A stretch of DNA of 64,000 nt from Bin80 sp964503085 (lineage in GTDB: Bacteria > Bacteroidota > Rhodothermia > Rhodothermales > Bin80). Numbering within the stretch: position 1 is the stretch's first letter; each line of letters opens with the position of its first letter. The stretch lies in NCBI GenBank assembly GCA_964503085.1, contig CAZCYQ010000012.1, positions 6,842 to 70,841 of the forward strand. The letters run 5' to 3'. The notes beneath the pieces are model-generated. The model saw only the letters and a list, made by a program, of their open reading frames with translations. It was not told the origin of the DNA and made no database searches. This document shows positions 26,658-37,056 of this stretch, in pieces. A program made the position numbers and the translations under genes.

Positions 26658-29600
26658 ATGAATCAGGATAAAACTCCCCTCGCGATTGTAGGGATGGCAT
26701 GCAAGTTTCCAGGTGCCGCAAGTATCCAGGAATTTTGGCATTTTCTCGTTTCCGGCCGGAATTCTGTGATGGAAGTCCCAGTGGGAGCGGGTAATAGGCG
26801 AGTTGACGTTATGTTTGCAGACATTCCAAACTTGCCCGATGCATGCCACTTTTGCTCATATCTCGATGATATTGAGCAGTTTGATCCGCAATTCTTTCGA
26901 ATTTCACCCGTTGAGGCTAACTGGCTAGATCCACAGCAGCGGATGATGCTGGAAACCAGTTGGCGGGCCCTTGAGGATGCAGGAATAGATCCACTTGGTC
27001 TGAAAGGTAGCCTCACAGGGGTATATACCGGGATCAGTAATTATGAGTACAGGATGCGGATTGTGGAGTCCAATCATAAGCCTGCGGATGCGGCTTCCAG
27101 TCTCTACGCGATGTCTGGAACCAGCATGAGCGGTCCAAATGGGCGCGTATCTTTCTTTCTGGGTCTTCGTGGGCCGTCAAAAGCGATAGATGCTGCATGT
27201 GCTTCGTCTCTGGTTGCAGTGAACGACGCGGTATCTGATCTACAGCGGGGTAAGATAGATATGGCCATTGTCGGTGGAGTGCAGAATATTTTGAGTGGTC
27301 ATGTGTTTAAGATTCGTGCAGATGCGGGAATACTAGCCCCGGACGGACAATGCAAAGTGTTTGATGCATCGGCGAATGGTTATGTACGGGGCGAGGGATG
27401 CGGGGTTGTTGTATTGAAGCGTCTGCACGAAGCCGAGGCGGACGGCGATAAGGTCTGGGCAGTGATTAGGGGTTCGGCGGTAAATCATGGAGGGGACAGT
27501 GTGGGCATGACGGTTCCGCACACACCTGCTTTGGAGCAGGTAATGGGTCAGGCACTCATGGATGCGGGAGTCACTGCAGCCGAAGTGGATTATGTGGAAG
27601 CACACGGCACGGGGACATCAGTAGGCGATCCCATTGAGCTCGAAGCAATGTCAGCTGTATATGGTCAGGGACGAGAGTCGGATCGACCGCTGCTTGTGGG
27701 ATCAGTGAAGACCAATATTGGTCATCTTGAATCCGCAGCCGGGATCGCTGGCTTGATCAAAGCTGTGCTTGTTCTACAGCGTGGGGTCATTCCAAAACAC
27801 CTACATTTTCATAACCCCACGCCGGCTGTGGACTGGGATAAGATGCACTTGCGTGTAACTTCGGAGATGATGGATCTTCCGGCGTCCAATGGGAGACCAC
27901 GTCTTGCGGGCATCAACTCTTTTGGAATATCTGGCACCAATTCCCACATTATTTTGGAGGAGTATCTTGCTAAAAATGGAACGTCAAATGAGCAGAATCG
28001 GGTAATATATTTGCCTCAAACCGCGTCAGCGTCAGGGGAGCTTGAATCCCCATTGTCCAATGGAGAGGTTACCCCGCAGCGTCAAACACGGCTCCTTCCC
28101 TTATCTGGTAAATCACCGGCCGCATTGCAGTCAATCGCTGAGAATTATGTGCTGTGGCTGAATGAGCGCGGGAAAGAAGTTACACTGAATGGTTCCGCAG
28201 CAGCACCATTATTTGCAGACATGGCGTGGACGGCAGCGGTGGGGCGAAGTCATTTTGAACATCGCTCCGGCATAGTTTTTCACGATGAGGCATCACTCAG
28301 ACAGAAACTCGCGGCTCTATCTGTTTCGGCTGACAACATCCATTCTCAATCCGCAACCACAATAGCGTTCGCCTATACCGGACAGGGAAGCCAGTGGACC
28401 GGTATGGGGCGTGCGATCTATGAATGTGAACCGGTTGCACGGGCGGTGTTTGATCGATGCGAAGCGATATTCAAGGCCGAGCGAAAGGTCTCACTTTTGG
28501 ACGCGATTTTTGGACATACCGATTGTGATTTAAGCAATACCGCATGGGAACAACCGGCTCTTTACGCATTGGAGTGTGCACTCACCGCCCTCTGGGCAAG
28601 TATAGGAATTCAGCCCTCTGTGGTGATTGGACATAGTGTTGGGGAGTTGGCGGCTGCACAGGCGGCGGGGGTATTCAGCTTGGAAGACGGGATGCGGTTT
28701 GCAATTACACGAGGTGCTCTGTTTGCAGAAACAGACCCTGGTGCAATGGCTGCAGTTTTTACTTCCCCCGCGCAGGTAGCCTCCGCGGTTGAGGAGATAA
28801 ACGCATCAACACCGGGTATTGGATTGAGCGTTTCGGCGAATAACGGTACGCACCAAGTTGTTAGTGGCCCGATCCCCCAGATCCAGTCGATCATCGAACG
28901 TTTTGAATCCGAGGGTACCCGAGTCAAACGACTGAATACGTCCAAGGCGTTTCACAGTGCATTGATGGAGCCGGTATTAGATACTTTGGAAGCGTCTCTG
29001 AGCGAGATTGCGATCCAGGCTCCTTCGCTGAAAGTAGTAAGTAATTTAACAGGGGAAGTAGTGGGGTCCAGTCAGACACTTGATGGTGCTTATTGGCGAC
29101 GGCACGCCCGTCAAGCAGTTGCGTTTGCATCTGGTGTTCAAACAATTTCTGAGCTTGGAGTTGATCTGATAATTGAAATTGGTCCGCGTCCGATACTGAC
29201 CAATATGGTGGCGCTGGCTTGGCCGGAGTCTGAGAGACCGCCATCCATCATTTCAAGTCTCCAGGTGCCCTCCGGTGATATACCGGAGAATGCGGCGAAG
29301 AGCGATTTTGAACAGGCTGTTGCTCAGGCGTACCAAGCGGGACTGACCATTGAATTTGAAGGACTCTTTACGGGCGAGGATCGGCGGCGCATTCAGTTGC
29401 CGGGCTATCCGTTCCTGCGTGATCACTACTGGATCAGAGAGTCAAAGAGGCGCGGCTTCAGTGCAGGCGATCATCCCCTATTGGGTTCGCGGCGTGATTT
29501 TGCTAGTGGTGAAGTGGCGTACGAAACGGAGGTCTTTCGGTCAAGTCCGAATTGGCTGCAAGATCATCAGGTGTTTGGCCGGGTCATTGCCCCCGGCGCA

Positions 29601-32600
29601 CTGTATGGTGCCATGGCAGCCTCGGCATGTCTCACTGAGGGAAGTGGATTGGTGATCGTGGATGACATGCAGTTGCACAACGCACTAGTGTTTCCAGAGC
29701 AAAAACCCAGTGATAGTGAGGACGATAATGGGCGGGAAGTGCAGATTCTTGTTGCCCCTGCAGAGGCCGAAAGGCCCCAGCGCATTCAGATATTCAGCCG
29801 GGGAGAGGGAGAGGATTGGGTAATGCACGTTGAGGGCAATTTGTCTTCTGATACCGCGATGCCGGAAGAAAGTGGTCAGGTTAACCTGGAAGACCTGAAG
29901 GCCGGGATGTCTACCGGAAGCGCTTCATCTTATTACCAGGCTAGAGCCGACACAGGAATTGATCTGAGATCCTCCTTCCGCACACTCAAGAGATTTTGGT
30001 ATAAACCGGGAGAAGCAGTAGGGGAAGTGTCCTTCCCTGATACAATTGAAAGTAATGAATTGGATATTCACCCCCTGATTCTGGATGGGTGTTTCCAGGT
30101 TGTAGCTGCCGCACGTAACCCGGGCGGAGTTGAAGGAGAGACGACGTATCTACCATTTGGCTGGGATCGCCTCTGGTTATCAGGACGACTACCGGACAGT
30201 GTGGTTTGTCATGTCAGAATGAATGAAGTCCCTAAGGGGGCAAAAGAAAAATCAGGTGCCACCGCGGAGATAATGAGCGCCGAACTGCGCATCTATGACA
30301 CGAGTGGTACTCTGATCGGTGGCTTAAGCGGGTATATTGTGAAGCGTGCGACCCGGGGAGCGTTGCTTTCTGCCGTCGAAGATATTGATGATCTTCTGTA
30401 CGAAATCCTCTGGCGTGAAAGTCCTTTAGTCCCGGCACTATTGCCTGCGGATTTTCTTCCATCCCCGGGAACGGTTGCGGCAAATTCTGGGCTTCTGTCG
30501 GCGTATTTAAGCGAAGAAGGAGTTCAACCCGAAGAGAGGAATGCTCTTCTGGATGATCTGGAGCGGTGGTCTCGCTCGCGTGCGCTTGCAACCTTGGAGG
30601 AACTGGGATGGAAGCGTAAGCAAGGGGACATTATAGAATCGGAGGTTCTGCGGAAACGCTTGGGTGTCATTTCGGATCACGAGCGCGTCTTTCGTCGAAT
30701 GCTTGAGATGCTGGCCAAGTCTGGGATCCTGGAAGAGAAAGATGGCTCTTTCTTAGTCAGAAATGCATCTGGAGATGCATTGCCCGATGAAATGCCGGCA
30801 GATCTGGAAGCGTTTGCCGATGGGATGGCTGAGCGGTTTCCTCATGGCACAACTGAGGTCGGGCTTTTTCGGCGTTGTGGAACAGCTTTGGGCGAAGTGC
30901 TTCGTGCTCAGAAGGATCCACTGACACTGCTTTTCAGTAGCGGAGATCCGACTCCGGGAGATCTGTACCTCAAAGCGCCAGTGGCTCGAGCGGCAAACCG
31001 TATTCTGAAGGAAACGGTAGCTGCGCTTGTAAGCGAATTACCCGCCGAGCGCCACCTTAGGATTATTGAGGTTGGTGCGGGCACAGGCTCTGCCACCGCC
31101 GCGATCCTTCCCGAACTCCCGGAGGGGCGGTTTGATTATATGTATACCGATATTTCGGCGGGCTTCTTTTCGGAGGCGGAGGCACGATTTGGGGGTAAAC
31201 CTATGGAATACCGCCCGCTGAATATCGAGAATGATCCTGTAGGGCAGGGCTTTGAGATGCACAGCTATGATTTGCTGATTGCCTCCAACGTGCTGCATGC
31301 CACACGATATCTTCATGAGACGCTTGAGTACTGTCGGGATCTTCTCGCACCATCTGGTCAATTGGTAGCGCTTGAGAACCTGAGTGGGCAGGGCTGGATG
31401 GATCTGACGTTCGGGCAACTGGACGGCTGGTGGCGATTTGCCGATGACTACCGTCCACACCATGCTTTGGCCAATCCGGCAGTATGGCGGCGTGCACTCA
31501 GCGACGCAGGTTTTGGTGAAGTGGAGATTCTGGGGATTGAGGAAACTGATTCAACCAGAAGACACGACAAGGGGGTGATCGTAGCTCAAGGTCCCACCGA
31601 AATACAGGAACGTACCGGGGTTTGGGCACTGGTAGCCGATCACAATGGGACCGCCCAAGGTCTTGCAGAAGACTTGGTCTGCAACAACCAGGCAGTCGTA
31701 CTCGTGGATGCTGGTATAGCAGACTCCAAGAATCCCGCCCTTGAATTAGAGGAACCTGGAAAGACCCAGGTCACCATCGACATTAATTGCCGGGAGTCGT
31801 GGGAAGAGTTGCTGCGAAGCATTTCCAAAGATTTGCCGCTGAAGGGAGTTGTGCATCTTGGTGCACTTGATGGCGCAGGTCCAAATGCTTCAACGTATGA
31901 GATGGCACAGGATACCAGGCGAATCGTGGAGAGTGCGCTGGTACTGGTACAGGCAGTAATAGACACCAATGTCATACCGGACAAAGGCATCTGGTTTATT
32001 ACACAGGGCGCCCAAGTGCTGGAAAGGGAGTTCACAGGCCAGCTAGCTGGTGCGGCATTATGGGGATTCGGTAAAGGTGTATCCCGGGAATTGACGCATC
32101 TGCAGACAAGAATGATTGACCTGGATCCAGCCGAAACTGCCGGAAAACCCGATCTGGTGACGGAGCTGCTCAGTCCTGACCATGAAAATCATGTTGCCTA
32201 TCGTAATGGACGACGAAACGTAGCACGTCTGGCCAGAGAGAATGTTGGCTTGGAGCGTCTCAGTTTTCCAGATGACGCTCCTTGGGTGCTTGCCCCAGAC
32301 CCAGACGGCGTAATTGAAAACATCCACGTCAAGACGCTGTCTCATCGGGGATTGGAACCGAAGGAAGTTCGCGTCGCAGTCAAGGCCGCTGGTCTTAATT
32401 TTTGGGATGTATTTCGTTCTCTCGCATTCATTCATGAGGGAAATCTAGGCAGGGAGGTATGTGGAGATGTACTTGAGGTAGGCTCGGAGGTGACAACTGT
32501 TTCGGTTGGTGATCATGTAGTCGGGTTGGGGTTCGGTGCATTCGCAGCGGAAATGGTGACACATGGAGACCTTGTCGCGCTCGCGCCAGAGGGGTTCTCT

Positions 32601-35600
32601 GTATCGGAACTGGCTACGGTGCCGAGTGCTTTCGTTTCAGCTGCGCTGTCCTACGAGTTCTCGGGTTTGGAGGCTGGTGATCGGGTGCTGATTCATGCCG
32701 GAGCGGGCGGTGTGGGTTTGGCTGCCATTCAGTTGGCTCAGGTCGTAGGGGCCGAAGTTTTTGCAACGGCGAGTGCTCCAAAACAGGAATATCTACGTTC
32801 GCTGGGGGTGGAGCATGTGTTCAATAGCCGCGATACACTTTTCGGAGCAGAAATTCTTGAGGCTACAAATGGTGAGGGAGTTGACGTAGTACTGAATAGT
32901 CTTACGAGCGAGGGTTTCATTGATGCGAGTCTGTCATGCCTTGTTCAGGGAGGCCGATTTGTAGAATTAGCGAGACGGGATATTCTGAGTGAAGAAGAAA
33001 TGGCTGTCGTTCGCCCAGATGTGAAGTACGCCATTCTTGAACTAGATGTACTCAAAAAAACGGACCCCGAGTGGGTTGGCCGGGTTCTCAGGAGCCTACT
33101 GAAACAATTTAGCGAGAGAAGTCTAACGCCCATTCGTCATAGCAGATGGCCGTTGGCAGAAGCAAGTGCGGCTCTGCAATTTATGCGGTCCGCCCGCCAT
33201 CTTGGCAAAATTGTAGTCACGACATCAGCCCTGGTAAGGGGGCAGTTAAGAGGGGATCGAACGTATTTGGTTACTGGCGGTCTGGGAGGAATCGGGCTTG
33301 CTGTCGCAAACTGGTTGGCGGATCATGGAGCAGGCGCCATCGTGCTGAACGGTCGGCGCCCACCGGAAGGGGAGGCACAGGAGGTCATTGATGCCTTGCA
33401 GGCGCGTGGCATTACCGTGCGAGTGGCTCTTGCAGATGTGACGGATCTAGCCGCAGTGGACACAATGCTTGCGGATATACGCCGGGAATTGCCGCCCCTT
33501 GCCGGGGTAATCCATAGTGTAGGCGTATTATCAGACGGTGCTTTAGGGAACCAGACTTGGGATAGGTTTGAGCAAGTATTGTGGCCCAAAGTAGTAGGTG
33601 CATGGCATTTGCATCGTGCTACTGCAGATTGTGATCTGGATTTGTTTGTTCTTTTTTCTAGTCGCGTAGGGGTCATGGGGAATCCGGGACAGGCGAATCA
33701 CGCGACTGCGAATGCATTCTTAGATCAGCTTGCTGCGCACCGTCGTGCCATTGGACTTCCAGGTCAGGCGATTGCCTGGGGGGCCTGGTCGGAAATTGGC
33801 GAAGCTGCAGAACGAAGGGAGAGTATTGAGGAACGGAGGGCTGCACTTGGTGGCCGCTGGTTCACACCACAGCAGGGTATCAAGGCGCTTGATAAACTGG
33901 TGCGTGCAGATGTAACGCATTCTGTTGTCATGGCGATGGACTGGCAAGTATTTCAAAAAGCTAGTGAGGATCGGCCGGCTTTACTAGGTGATTTACTTCA
34001 TGACGCTTCCGAGGAAGAAGCCGATACGACAGTCGTTCTTGAAGATCCCATATCCCAGTTGCGCAGAATGCCAGCGGCAGAACACAAGGGTCTGCTCATA
34101 TCCTTCCTCCAGCAAGAGTTACAAGCAGTATTGCGCTTGCCGAGTGCTCCCTCGTCAACTGTGGGATTTTTCGACCTAGGGATGGATTCATTGATGGCCG
34201 TTGAGCTACGGAATCGGTTAAATCGCGCATTTGCAGACGAGTATGTGGCATCAAATACAGTGGTATTTGACTACCCAGACATCAATATGCTGGCGGAGCA
34301 CTTGGCAGATGAATTAGGATCACTCGGTCCTGCTCCTGCCCCGCTACAGCTTGTTACGCAACAGCAGCCAGTAGTCCGGAATGAGGAGGACGGCATTGCA
34401 GTGATTGGAATGGCGTGTCGCTTTCCTGGCGCGCCGGACATTGAGGCATTTTGGGAATTACTTGAATCCGGCGGCAATACCGTTTCGGATGGACGCAGTG
34501 ATTCTGGTCCGTGGGAGGGGGTAGTGGGGGATCCTGCTGCTGAGGATCCTATCCTGAGATGGGGATCATTTCTGGACGGGTTGGATCAGTTTGATGCAGG
34601 TTTCTTCAATATCCGTCCGATCGAGGCCCACGGCATGGATCCGAGGCAACGTATGCTCTTGGAGACCAGTTGGCAGGCCCTTGAAGATGCTGCAATGGAC
34701 CCCGATTCCCTCAGGCACAGCCGAACGGGAACGTACATTGGTTTGGCAGCCAGTGAATACCGTGATTTAATTTCGGGAAGCAATCAGGAGTACAATTATC
34801 TTGGCACTGCAGGAAGTGTCGCTATCGGACGTGTAGCTTTTCTGTTGGGGCTGATGGGACCAGCTGTGGCGGTGGACATGACCTGTGCATCTTCTTTGGC
34901 TGCAATTCATCAGGCAGCTTCTGATCTCAAGTCTGGAGATGTAGATCTTGCTCTGACGGGAGGTGTCCATGTTGTTCTTTCTCCTGCGATCACAAGGTTT
35001 ATGGCGGAATACGGCATGCTATCGTCAAGCGGAAATTGCCGGACATTCGATGCAAGTGCGGATGGTTTCGTTCGGGGAGAGGGCTGTGGCGTTGTAGTAC
35101 TTAAGCGGCTAAGTGAAGCCGTATCCGATGGGGATCGAATATGGGGTGTCATTCGCGGTTCTGCATTGAATCAAAATGGTCCGAGTGCTTCGCTTACTGT
35201 ACCGAGCGGTCAAGCACAGAAGCAGGTGCTTGAAGATGCGCTTGGTCGAGCTGGAATTCCGCCTTCGGAGGTTGACTTTCTGGAAGTACATGGGACCGGT
35301 TCCCAATTGGGAGATCCGATTGAAGTGAACTCAGTTGCTTCCGTATATGGTAGGGATCGTGAATCAGATCGCCCACTTTTACTTGGAACGGCAAAGACCA
35401 ATATTGGGCATCTTGAGTCTGCGGCAGGAGTTGCGGGCCTCATTAAAGTGTTATTGGCTATGGAGCGGAGAGTGATCCCGAAGCATTTGCATTTTGAGGA
35501 ACCGAATCCGCATGTGGAGTGGGGTCAGTTGCCGGTTCAAGTCACATCGGAGAAAATAGAATGGCCAAGGCGAGCTGACCGGCCACCGCGGGCGGGAGTT

Positions 35601-36908
35601 AGCGCTTTTGCAATCTCAGGGGCGAACGCCCACGTAGTGGTTGAGGGTTACAATGTACCGGGCGATACGGGACTTAGTGTTCCTATAGGTTCGCCAGAAT
35701 ATATTGCTGTTCCCAATCTGAAGATGGGAGTGAACCTACCAGATCCTGTAGACGAGGATCAGCGGCGTTTGAGGCTACTGCCCCTATCCGCGAAATCAAA
35801 CGAGGCACTACAGGCATTGGCGGGAGGGTACCTTTCCTGGCTGGATGAGCATGTCAAAGAGCCGTCCGAGCAGGACTCGAACGGGTTACTGTCAGACATG
35901 GCCTGGACGGCAGCAGTGGGAAGGAGTCACTTATCCCATCGTGCCGGTATTGTATACGAAGATGAACGGTCGCTACGAAATGGACTGATGAGCGTCGCCG
36001 GCACGAATGGAAGATTACCTGTTCCTGCAATAGCTCCAAAGGTAGCATTCGTCTTCAATGCAGAGGAGACTCTAGGACTTGAAATGGGAGAAGAATTGTA
36101 TCGTAGCGAGCCAGTGGTGCGTGCAGTCCTGGATCGTTGTGATGAGCTACTTCAAGGAGAACTCGGAGGCTCCCTACTGGATGTGATGTTTGGGCGTTCA
36201 AGTAATCTTTCCGACTCGGAGGTATGGCGGTCCCCAGCCGTTTTTGCCCTCCAATGCGCCCAGGTTGCGCTATGGGAGAGTGTCGGGGTTTCTCCAGATG
36301 TGGTCTTCGGGATCAATACGGGGGAACTAGCGGCTGCGTATGCGGCCGGCGTTTTGAAGCTTGAGGATGGATTGGTCCTTGCGGCGCGGTGCACTGAACT
36401 GATGAATGGAAATCTCGAAAGCGGGAACGCCCAAGCTATCCCGGCGGAGGTAACCTTCGCACCACCATCCACCCACATGGTGAGTAGTGTGACAGGCCTG
36501 CAGGTAAGCCCCGAGATATCTATGGACGCAGCGTATTGGACCCGACGGGCGCGTTCACCCGTGGCATTTGGCAAATGTGTTGCAACCATTGCGAAAATGG
36601 GGGTGACTGCCGTAGTGGAAGTTGGTCCTGACATGCTCTTGAAGTCAAAAATTCTTTCAGACTGGCCAAAGGCCGCACAGCAGACTACGAATGGTGTACA
36701 GGTGCCGATTGTATTGGCAAGCTTCAAGAGACCGCGAAACGGTTCAACCGACGAATCTATGGGGAGTAGTTTTTCCCAGTCCGTTGCAAGGTTGTATGAG
36801 GCAGGTCTCAATCTGAATTATTCAGGACTGTTTGCCGGAGAAAAGAGGAGTCGAATCTCACTGCCTAGTTATCCTTTCCAACGTGATCACTATTGGTTCA
36901 AGACTTGA
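26658..36908 (+). CDS. Type I polyketide synthase, KS-AT-DH-cMT-ER-KR-ACP-KS-AT(inactive)
   Basis: 3416 residues. Approximate domains: KS1 6-437 (active Cys181 in DAACASSL, HGTGT and NIGH present); AT1 569-870 (Ser660 in GHSVGE, KAFH at 763-766, pointing to malonyl-CoA); DH 936-1225 (His970 in HQVFGRVIAP, Asp1143 in LDGCFQ); C-methyltransferase 1250-1640 (SAM loop EVGAGTGSATA near 1470); a KR structural half 1650-1880; ER 1885-2190 (HAGAGGVG near 2013); KR 2195-2400 (TGGLGGIG near 2206; Ser2335, but His2348 where Tyr is expected); ACP 2475-2550 (Ser2511 in GMDSLMAVEL); KS2 2578-3010 (Cys2743 in MTCASSL); AT2 3128-3330, degenerate. The first seven domains match fungal highly reducing and sponge-symbiont Sup-type synthases that build methyl-branched, reduced chains. 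AT2 has GINTGE in place of GHSxGE (Asn3220) and lacks about 80 residues. The protein ends in the post-AT linker LPSYPFQRDHYWFKT with no DH, ACP or TE, so the second module cannot extend a chain alone. No trans-AT is visible. Confidence 0.95.
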   Translation: MNQDKTPLAIVGMACKFPGAASIQEFWHFLVSGRNSVMEVPVGAGNRRVDVMFADIPNLPDACHFCSYLDDIEQFDPQFFRISPVEANWLDPQQRMMLETSWRALEDAGIDPLGLKGSLTGVYTGISNYEYRMRIVESNHKPADAASSLYAMSGTSMSGPNGRVSFFLGLRGPSKAIDAACASSLVAVNDAVSDLQRGKIDMAIVGGVQNILSGHVFKIRADAGILAPDGQCKVFDASANGYVRGEGCGVVVLKRLHEAEADGDKVWAVIRGSAVNHGGDSVGMTVPHTPALEQVMGQALMDAGVTAAEVDYVEAHGTGTSVGDPIELEAMSAVYGQGRESDRPLLVGSVKTNIGHLESAAGIAGLIKAVLVLQRGVIPKHLHFHNPTPAVDWDKMHLRVTSEMMDLPASNGRPRLAGINSFGISGTNSHIILEEYLAKNGTSNEQNRVIYLPQTASASGELESPLSNGEVTPQRQTRLLPLSGKSPAALQSIAENYVLWLNERGKEVTLNGSAAAPLFADMAWTAAVGRSHFEHRSGIVFHDEASLRQKLAALSVSADNIHSQSATTIAFAYTGQGSQWTGMGRAIYECEPVARAVFDRCEAIFKAERKVSLLDAIFGHTDCDLSNTAWEQPALYALECALTALWASIGIQPSVVIGHSVGELAAAQAAGVFSLEDGMRFAITRGALFAETDPGAMAAVFTSPAQVASAVEEINASTPGIGLSVSANNGTHQVVSGPIPQIQSIIERFESEGTRVKRLNTSKAFHSALMEPVLDTLEASLSEIAIQAPSLKVVSNLTGEVVGSSQTLDGAYWRRHARQAVAFASGVQTISELGVDLIIEIGPRPILTNMVALAWPESERPPSIISSLQVPSGDIPENAAKSDFEQAVAQAYQAGLTIEFEGLFTGEDRRRIQLPGYPFLRDHYWIRESKRRGFSAGDHPLLGSRRDFASGEVAYETEVFRSSPNWLQDHQVFGRVIAPGALYGAMAASACLTEGSGLVIVDDMQLHNALVFPEQKPSDSEDDNGREVQILVAPAEAERPQRIQIFSRGEGEDWVMHVEGNLSSDTAMPEESGQVNLEDLKAGMSTGSASSYYQARADTGIDLRSSFRTLKRFWYKPGEAVGEVSFPDTIESNELDIHPLILDGCFQVVAAARNPGGVEGETTYLPFGWDRLWLSGRLPDSVVCHVRMNEVPKGAKEKSGATAEIMSAELRIYDTSGTLIGGLSGYIVKRATRGALLSAVEDIDDLLYEILWRESPLVPALLPADFLPSPGTVAANSGLLSAYLSEEGVQPEERNALLDDLERWSRSRALATLEELGWKRKQGDIIESEVLRKRLGVISDHERVFRRMLEMLAKSGILEEKDGSFLVRNASGDALPDEMPADLEAFADGMAERFPHGTTEVGLFRRCGTALGEVLRAQKDPLTLLFSSGDPTPGDLYLKAPVARAANRILKETVAALVSELPAERHLRIIEVGAGTGSATAAILPELPEGRFDYMYTDISAGFFSEAEARFGGKPMEYRPLNIENDPVGQGFEMHSYDLLIASNVLHATRYLHETLEYCRDLLAPSGQLVALENLSGQGWMDLTFGQLDGWWRFADDYRPHHALANPAVWRRALSDAGFGEVEILGIEETDSTRRHDKGVIVAQGPTEIQERTGVWALVADHNGTAQGLAEDLVCNNQAVVLVDAGIADSKNPALELEEPGKTQVTIDINCRESWEELLRSISKDLPLKGVVHLGALDGAGPNASTYEMAQDTRRIVESALVLVQAVIDTNVIPDKGIWFITQGAQVLEREFTGQLAGAALWGFGKGVSRELTHLQTRMIDLDPAETAGKPDLVTELLSPDHENHVAYRNGRRNVARLARENVGLERLSFPDDAPWVLAPDPDGVIENIHVKTLSHRGLEPKEVRVAVKAAGLNFWDVFRSLAFIHEGNLGREVCGDVLEVGSEVTTVSVGDHVVGLGFGAFAAEMVTHGDLVALAPEGFSVSELATVPSAFVSAALSYEFSGLEAGDRVLIHAGAGGVGLAAIQLAQVVGAEVFATASAPKQEYLRSLGVEHVFNSRDTLFGAEILEATNGEGVDVVLNSLTSEGFIDASLSCLVQGGRFVELARRDILSEEEMAVVRPDVKYAILELDVLKKTDPEWVGRVLRSLLKQFSERSLTPIRHSRWPLAEASAALQFMRSARHLGKIVVTTSALVRGQLRGDRTYLVTGGLGGIGLAVANWLADHGAGAIVLNGRRPPEGEAQEVIDALQARGITVRVALADVTDLAAVDTMLADIRRELPPLAGVIHSVGVLSDGALGNQTWDRFEQVLWPKVVGAWHLHRATADCDLDLFVLFSSRVGVMGNPGQANHATANAFLDQLAAHRRAIGLPGQAIAWGAWSEIGEAAERRESIEERRAALGGRWFTPQQGIKALDKLVRADVTHSVVMAMDWQVFQKASEDRPALLGDLLHDASEEEADTTVVLEDPISQLRRMPAAEHKGLLISFLQQELQAVLRLPSAPSSTVGFFDLGMDSLMAVELRNRLNRAFADEYVASNTVVFDYPDINMLAEHLADELGSLGPAPAPLQLVTQQQPVVRNEEDGIAVIGMACRFPGAPDIEAFWELLESGGNTVSDGRSDSGPWEGVVGDPAAEDPILRWGSFLDGLDQFDAGFFNIRPIEAHGMDPRQRMLLETSWQALEDAAMDPDSLRHSRTGTYIGLAASEYRDLISGSNQEYNYLGTAGSVAIGRVAFLLGLMGPAVAVDMTCASSLAAIHQAASDLKSGDVDLALTGGVHVVLSPAITRFMAEYGMLSSSGNCRTFDASADGFVRGEGCGVVVLKRLSEAVSDGDRIWGVIRGSALNQNGPSASLTVPSGQAQKQVLEDALGRAGIPPSEVDFLEVHGTGSQLGDPIEVNSVASVYGRDRESDRPLLLGTAKTNIGHLESAAGVAGLIKVLLAMERRVIPKHLHFEEPNPHVEWGQLPVQVTSEKIEWPRRADRPPRAGVSAFAISGANAHVVVEGYNVPGDTGLSVPIGSPEYIAVPNLKMGVNLPDPVDEDQRRLRLLPLSAKSNEALQALAGGYLSWLDEHVKEPSEQDSNGLLSDMAWTAAVGRSHLSHRAGIVYEDERSLRNGLMSVAGTNGRLPVPAIAPKVAFVFNAEETLGLEMGEELYRSEPVVRAVLDRCDELLQGELGGSLLDVMFGRSSNLSDSEVWRSPAVFALQCAQVALWESVGVSPDVVFGINTGELAAAYAAGVLKLEDGLVLAARCTELMNGNLESGNAQAIPAEVTFAPPSTHMVSSVTGLQVSPEISMDAAYWTRRARSPVAFGKCVATIAKMGVTAVVEVGPDMLLKSKILSDWPKAAQQTTNGVQVPIVLASFKRPRNGSTDESMGSSFSQSVARLYEAGLNLNYSGLFAGEKRSRISLPSYPFQRDHYWFKT

Positions 36909-37056
36909 GCTTCTCCGGCGTCTCAGTAGCTCGTTGATGAGGTACCCATTTCGGGATCTTGTCTCCAATAATACTCATGTCCGCGTAGGTTCTCTTTTTG
37001 GGCCTTCAACTATTTTAGCGAAGCGGTTCTTTTTTGAACCCCTTCGGGATAGAGGT

